From Paulinella micropora (lineage: Eukaryota > Cercozoa > Imbricatea > Euglyphida): a stretch of 64,000 bases of DNA. Where the stretch lies: the NCBI GenBank assembly GCA_009731375.1, contig BJOX01000119.1, positions 400,920-464,919 of the forward strand, read 5' to 3'. Numbering within the stretch: position 1 is the first letter of the stretch; each line of letters starts with the position of its first letter. The notes beneath the pieces are model-generated. The model saw nothing but the letters and a program-made list of their open reading frames with translations, had not been told where the DNA came from and did no database searches. The position numbers were made by a program, and so were the translations under genes. Below, piece after piece: positions 12,059 to 64,000 of the stretch.

Positions 12059-12342
12059 GATGAAATATCGACTAATGTCAGAAAAAAGGAGCTTCTGATT
12101 TCGTCAACCAGGAAGTCTGTGGGTAAAGTATTAATCCGATGCCCAGCTAAGCCGTGATGTTTGCACGGAAGGGACTGATACAGGCGATACCAAATCTCCC
12201 TAGTACCAGGTGGGGCCAGGGCTCGTTCCATAAGCGCCCCTTGCAGAACGAGCTCCCACCTCCATTACAGAGGACCCAGTAAGCAGATGGAGTTTCGAGA
12301 CTGTTCGACAGTCTAGTATAAACCGACAGAGCACTGTGGGTT

Positions 12343-12345
<3 letters not shown>
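12059..12345 (-). mobile_element. Family B SINE-like element, 5'-truncated
   Basis: Matches 9407-9690 and breaks off after GTGGGTTT directly into (GATA)n. Fixed 3' end, shortened 5' end. Confidence 0.75.
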
Positions 12346-12378
<33 letters not shown>

Positions 12379-12495
12379 CAGATAGACAGACAGACAGACA
12401 GATAGACAGATAGATAGATAGATAGATAGATAGACAGATAGATAGACAGATAGATAGATGGATAGATAGATAGATAGATAGATAGATAGACAGAC

Positions 12496-12561
<66 letters not shown>

Positions 12562-12571
12562 GATAGATAGA
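12346..12571. repeat. GATA/GACA arrays
   Basis: Tetramer array between a truncated family B element and a LINE 3' fragment. Confidence 0.95.
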
Positions 12572-12660
12572 TGAAATGTCGCAAAGGAATGTAGTCCTTG
12601 CAAAGGAACGCAGTTTCACATCAAACAGTAATTTGTGTACTGTGCATGTGTCCGGGATGA
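12572..12660 (-). mobile_element. LINE 3'-end fragment (about 90 bp)
   Basis: Nearly identical to the 3' terminus of the RLE LINE at 25628-25715 (TGTCGCAAAGGAATGTAGTC as read on +). It is heavily 5'-truncated and sits between GATA arrays. Confidence 0.85.
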
Positions 12661-12666
12661 TTGGTT

Positions 12667-12720
<54 letters not shown>

Positions 12721-13265
12721 GATAGATAGATAGATAGATAGATAGACAGATAGATAGATATGTATGTACGTATTTACAGGTGGAGGGGGGGGGGGAGTGG
12801 GATGAAGAATTTCCCACTGTTCCCGACGAACATACATAAATAAATAAATAAGTAAGTAAGTAAGTAAATAAATAAATAAATAAATAAATAAAGAAAGAAA
12901 GAAAGAAAGAAATAAATAAATACATACATACATACATACATCACATACATCACATACATATATTACATACATACATACATCACATACATACATTTTTTCA
13001 CATAGATCACATACATCACATACATACATCACACACATACATCACATACATACATCACATACATACATCACATACATACATCACATACATACATCACATA
13101 CATACATCACATCACATACATCACATACATACATACATGCATACATACATGCACATACATATACATACATACATATGTATACATACATACACGAGGAGGG
13201 TGAGGACCTACAGTTCCAGACATACATATACAAATATACATACATACATACATACATACATACAT
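12661..13265. repeat. GATA, AAAT, AAGT and CATA/CATCACATA arrays
   Basis: Within the array, 12795-12830 (GAAGAATTTCCCACTGTTCC) and 13195-13222 are decayed copies of the 5' edge of the exon at 14384. Confidence 0.85.
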
Positions 13266-13319
13266 TTTTATGATCTCTTTAGTTCTCTACATATCACAAA
13301 CACTCTCCCTTACAACACC

Positions 13320-13389
<70 letters not shown>

Positions 13390-14150
13390 NNNNNNNNNNC
13401 CACATTTTTTCAATCTTTTTCTCCGACCCCAACAAAAAGGTAGTCAATCTCCCCAGGACTAAATTCTCGTAAACCCAAACCACAATTCTCGCCCTCATCT
13501 CACATGAGTCTGCCTGCCCCTTCTTGCCTGCCGCCACAAACCAAGTATGCTCGCCATCAGCATCCTCAGCCTTTTGCTGCATTCCTGCCCATACTAGGTT
13601 CCAAAATTCACCTCTTTTCCCCTCTTTTTTCCCCTTACCAAAACTACTATCTTTTCCCCCGCTTTTCTACCTCCTGCACATGCCTTTTCTCTTATTGTTA
13701 TATTCCACAACTCTTACATCCATTCCACTACCCATGCCCCACATGTCCCTCTTGATTTTACACTCATGGGGTGGCTGTGTTGTCTGGTGTGTGCTTTATG
13801 GTTCCATTTTCGGTTCCCGGTGTTCTTCTATCGTACGTATCCACTTGACAATATGGTCGTTTCCATATTAAAAGGTCTGCCTACCTCCTGCCCATCACTT
13901 CCATCTCTTGCTTCGCCCCCTTACATCCCTTTACATTTACACACTTACCCACCTCACATGCATTCTATCTAATCCTCAAATTAAAATTCTCGTGCAAACA
14001 TTTCACGCCAGGTCACAATGTACAGGTAATTCATATGTTTCGCATGTGCACAACTTGAGAGAGAGCGTAAGCTGTGAGTGTTGTTCTCGTAGAGGGCGGA
14101 AGGACTATGTGAGTCTCTTCATCTTAAAACATCTTAAAACATCCAGGAGG
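13266..14150. other. No recognisable gene; poly-T tract and 10-N gap
   Basis: Poly-T (13325-13389) runs into a gap at 13390-13399. The rest is C/T-rich non-repetitive sequence with short frames only, presumably intron of the + strand gene ending at 16406. Confidence 0.6.
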
Positions 14151-14383
14151 AGGGAGAGGAATTTCCTTCAGTTCCAGACATACATACATACTTACATACA
14201 TACATACATACATACAGGAGGAGGGAGAGGAATTTCCTACAGTTCCATACATACATACATACATACATACATACATACATACATACATACATACAGGAGG
14301 AGGGAGAGGAATTTCCTACAGTTCCAGACATACATACATACATAGATACATAGATACATACATACATACATACATACATACAG
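14151..14383 (+). repeat. Three copies of an exon 5' edge in (CATA)n
   Basis: AGGAGGAGGGAGAGGAATTT...AGTTCCAGAC occurs at about 14143-14179, 14216-14249 and 14294-14329, ahead of the complete exon at 14384. Copies 2 and 3 follow a CATACAG acceptor; the first follows ATCCAG. Confidence 0.85.
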
Positions 14384-16402
<2,019 letters not shown>

Positions 16403-16445
<43 letters not shown>

Positions 16446-16515
16446 GTTGGTTGGTTGGTTGGTTGGTTGATTAATAGATAGATAGATAGGTAGGTAGGTA
16501 GGTAGGTAGGTAGGT

Positions 16516-16589
<74 letters not shown>
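16403..16589. repeat. (GATT)n/(GGTT)n then GGTA/GATA array
   Basis: Starts within the stop codon of the preceding gene and ends at the 3' end of a family B fragment. Confidence 0.9.
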
Positions 16590-16703
16590 GAGATATCGAC
16601 TAATGTCAGAAAAAAGGAGTTTCTGATTTCGTCAACAAAGGAAAACTGTGGGTAAAGTACTAACCCGATGCCCAGCTAAGCCGTGATGTTTGCACGGAAG
16701 GGA
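16590..16703 (-). mobile_element. Family B SINE-like element, short 5'-truncated copy
   Basis: About 114 bp matching the 3' end of the family, with the usual ATATCGACTAATGTCAG beside (GATA)n. It stops after GGAAGGGACTA in unique sequence. Confidence 0.75.
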
Positions 16704-18267
16704 CTAAAATTCGATGGCTGAGTTTGACACTTGAATGTACCCAGTAATAGTCAATATTAATATAGGCTGCCAGGGACTCCTGCCGGATCATGAGTAGGAG
16801 TTGAAGCGGCGTGTTATCCGATAAGTTATTATTAATACTCGTTATCAGTCCTATTTCATTTCCGACGTTACCCGGAGTTACCGTCACTCACCAGGGTAGT
16901 TTGATTTGTCATAAGGACGGATAGTACAAAATCCACTTAATTGATAGTATTACAGGCGGCGGACACTATATTCTGCCACTGTAGTGGCCCGGCGGGCAGT
17001 ATTAACCTAATCAGTCTTAGTATAAATTCTAGATAAGTAGGGCCCGGATACAGTTATTATACTGGTTTTCCCTTTCTTATTTGAATCACGGTTCCGTTGT
17101 AATTATCTTAGTTCATTTGGGACTCGTGACGTGAGTGTCATATTGTAGTTATCAGAATTCAATCTCAGGCCCGGAAGTTTATTAAATTCACCGCCTTCCC
17201 TCCGACTGTAGCTCACTTAGTAGTGCAGCTTAGTCCGATGATCCGGCATGTTTGGTGGCTGCCACTCAAGTTCACGGTGGCATCTCCTTGCTACTCAGTA
17301 TCGTTTGAGGGCCGACTCGGGGCCTCGACTTAGCCGCCGCGTCACGGTTGTCGGAGGCTGAGGAGGGATCTGCCTGTTTCTAGCCTGACTGTTCCCGTTG
17401 AAAGTGGAGACTCAAGTTTTTTGTTTAACTCTTGGCTGTAACACCGGGCCGGGTGAAGTAAGGCCCGCTAATACTATCAACGGTTCAGCTGTATTAATAT
17501 TCGACCGAGTCGCCTTAAGTTTACCGTGGCAGTAGTTAGTAGTCTTTATAATACTAAATCAGAGGGTCAGGCTGTCAACTTAGACCGTGACAGCTCAGCT
17601 GGTCGCCGCGCCTCAGACCGTAGGCTCCCGAGTCTTACCTTTTCAAGCCTTTGCAGTGATAGTATTGCCAACTTGATAAAAAGAAACTTGAAAGTCCGAG
17701 GCTAACTGCTCATTTTTTATAATATCTATGTATTGTAGTACTACTTGAATTGGTCTCGGTCTGATTAGTAAATTTTTTTGTTGACCTGACCGGTTGTATT
17801 AATATTAATACTTATATATGACATTTGTAGTTGTGGATGGTAAAAATGTCTATATTCCACATGACTACATATTAAAGTAATAGTTTGCTTGAAAACCGTG
17901 CCGGTGAGCCAGTTAGCAAAAGGAAGGCAGGATCACTGCCATAGCAGTCTTTTATTTAATAAGTGATGAGACTCGAAATAGACTTTGTAAATTATTATTA
18001 GTCAATATGACCAGACTCCTTCGAGTCCCTTTTTGTCAGTTCCATGTTACTTTAAATCATTATATCTAAATATTCAGTCTGCTATGAATGTACTAGATGT
18101 AATATAATATTAATATCTAACATCAGCTACTAGTAACAGTAACAATTATGGCCTATTTTGATCTACTGGCACTGAAGCCTGACTTACGGCGGTGGATATT
18201 TAAGTGGCGTAAGAAAGCAACTTTGATCCAGCCTTTCTCTGTCAAGCGTTATGAATCAAAAGACAGC

Positions 18268-18329
18268 GTTTGAAAGCTCAGAGCAAGGGCTTTCAAATGG
18301 TATGCCCATATTGCTCTGAGCTTTCAAAC
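18268..18329. repeat. Perfect 19-bp inverted repeat (hairpin)
   Basis: GTTTGAAAGCTCAGAGCAA at 18268-18286 is exactly complementary to 18311-18329, with a 24-base loop. This may be a small foldback element or a structured RNA; nothing else supports either. Confidence 0.85.
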
Positions 18330-18369
18330 TGAAAATGGACAGAATTTTGGCATCTTACGCACTGAATGA

Positions 18370-18490
18370 GGCTCGTTCTACACCACCCAGATTTCCGGGT
18401 TGTGATGTGATGCCACCGCAGACCTGGCCTTTCAGGCCGCAAACCCAGAAAGTGGCACCAGAAACCTGAAATTCTGGATGTAAAACAATT
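18370..18490 (+). repeat. Dispersed repeat family C, copy 1
   Basis: Homologous to 37090-37225 (shared ACACCACCCAGATT, CACCGCAGACC, TTCAGGCCGCAAAC). The ends are weakly complementary and the centre holds GGCCTTTCAGGCC, so it is probably a foldback or MITE-like element. Confidence 0.7.
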
Positions 18491-18879
18491 CGCTGAGAAT
18501 GGTATGTTTCAAACTTGGGGCATTCTGTCAGTGAATGCCCGCAGTAGTATGAAGCCTGGCTTATCTAGATACTGAAAATATTCAAGCAAATATGATACAA
18601 ACACATCCACATACACACATATGTATCCTGTAAATTTAAAGTGTACTCTGTAAGAATTCATGTACTAATATCGGCTATCAGTAGTAATGTAAGAAATGTA
18701 ATTGTGAATCATCATCGCATTTTGCGTTGAATTTTTGCAAGAAATTTCTTAACTCCTTGCATGCTTCTTCCTGTTTCAATAAGTAGGCATTGTTCATGGT
18801 CCTTCGTACTTCGTACGCCCTTGCCCAATCACATTGCAAAGTTGCCCTGCGCAACAAATTCGTCACATTTTGCGCCAAA

Positions 18880-19034
18880 TGGAGGAGGAGGAGGAGGAGG
18901 AGGAGAAGAAGAAGAAGAAGAAGAAGAAAGAAGAAGAAGAAGAAGAAGAAGAAGAAGAAGAAGAAGAAGAAGAACAAGAAGAAGAAGGAGAGGAGGAGGA
19001 GGAGGAGGAGGAGAAGAAGAAGAAGAAGGAGAAG

Positions 19035-19066
<32 letters not shown>

Positions 19067-19125
19067 GAGGAGGAGGAGGAGGAGGAGGAGAAGAAGAAGA
19101 AGAAGAAGAAGAAGAACCAAACATT
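18880..19125. repeat. (GAA)n/(GGA)n array
   Basis: Purine array just past the stop codon of the RND gene, probably in its 3' UTR. The region 18661-18879 before it shows no gene. Confidence 0.9.
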
Positions 19126-19129
19126 TTCC

Positions 19130-63490
<44,361 letters not shown>

Positions 63491-63680
63491 CTACAACCAC
63501 AAAGAGAGAAATAAAAGCATAGGATGCAGGCGAAATCTGATATAAGTTTCCGGAAAACACCGGGAATTCCAGAAAAAACTTCGCTGCATTTGCCTCCTGT
63601 CTTATTCGTGTGTGTGTTTTATTTTATTTTTTTTTTTTTTTTTTGTGTGTTGTTTTTTGTTTTTAGTAAAATAATTTTAT

Positions 63681-63724
<44 letters not shown>

Positions 63725-63806
63725 TAATAATGATAATAATAATAAGAAGAATAATGATTACTATAGATTACTATATACTATTATTATTATTATTATTATG
63801 ATTATG

Positions 63807-63865
<59 letters not shown>

Positions 63866-64000
63866 AATCATGCTGTCCTTTGCGGCGCACAACATTCTAT
63901 CAACTTTTCTTTCAATATGTGTATCAAGACCCATCTCAGCTTTGCCAAGCGTCTTTTCGTGAATAGGCATTCTTATATCTGTGTATATGTACAGATGTAT
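63491..64000. other. Intron upstream of RND exon 1: AAT arrays and an unidentified repeat-like piece
   Basis: 63680-63862 is AAT/ATT. 63866-63972 has a minus-strand frame (IHEKTLGKAEMGLDTHIERK) running into (TAA)n. It could be the 3' end of another retroposon. No acceptor or donor in phase with exon 1 was found. Confidence 0.4.

Larger units (their letters stand above)
16704..18660. other. Non-repetitive intergenic region without a recognisable gene
   Basis: All six frames are closed over short distances. The only structure found is the hairpin at 18268-18329 and the dispersed repeat at 18370-18490. It lies between the convergent ends of the + strand gene (16406) and the giant - strand gene (19130). 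Confidence 0.6.

Overview
This is eukaryotic nuclear DNA: genes are split into many short exons with GT-AG introns, there are LINE-, SINE- and MITE-like elements, no prokaryotic gene layout, and an extreme load of microsatellites (GATA/TATC, CATA, TAAG, AAT, TTC, GA, ATG and pentamers). Domain content (a GT37-like fucosyltransferase, an F-box-like/LRR protein, a Dispatched-like RND transporter) would fit an alga or another protist, but the sequence does not fix the genus. Eleven N gaps are present, most of them beside homopolymers or simple repeats. Most long open frames here (poly-Ile/Asn, YLSI, MYVC, LLTY and similar) are translated microsatellites, not genes.

Layout. (1) 1-5000, + strand: repeats, a tRNA-derived SINE, then the last three visible exons of a GT37-like fucosyltransferase gene ending at 4999. 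(2) 6399-7676, - strand: a single-exon F-box-like/leucine-rich-repeat gene with 12 near-identical 24-residue repeats. (3) About 10.9-16.4 kb, + strand: a gene of which the last two exons (14384-14448 and 16322-16406) are clear. (4) 16.7-18.7 kb: non-repetitive sequence without a recognisable gene. (5) 19130-63490, - strand: one giant gene. I rebuilt 37 exons totalling 3136 nt, whose phases agree at every junction (one junction needs a choice between two donors), encoding the last 1044 residues of a 12-TM Dispatched/Patched-like RND protein. Its 36 introns fill about 93 percent of 44 kb. One intron (25531-32124) contains a non-LTR retrotransposon with a restriction-like endonuclease plus a second, 5'-truncated copy joined head to tail.

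The most unusual observation concerns how the introns are built. Many consist of a microsatellite starting at or within a few bases of the 5' splice site, interleaved with up to nine decayed copies of the adjoining exon edge. Polarity is strict in every case found: arrays downstream of an exon repeat that exon's 3' edge, usually with its GT donor, and arrays upstream repeat the AG acceptor with the exon's 5' edge. This occurs at about 15 exons of the RND gene and also in the fucosyltransferase gene and the 14-16 kb gene, so it looks like a genome-wide mode of intron growth by tandem duplication across splice junctions followed by microsatellite expansion. A second pattern is that the LINE and a 430-bp SINE-like family both end exactly at TATC-type repeats, suggesting preference for that microsatellite.
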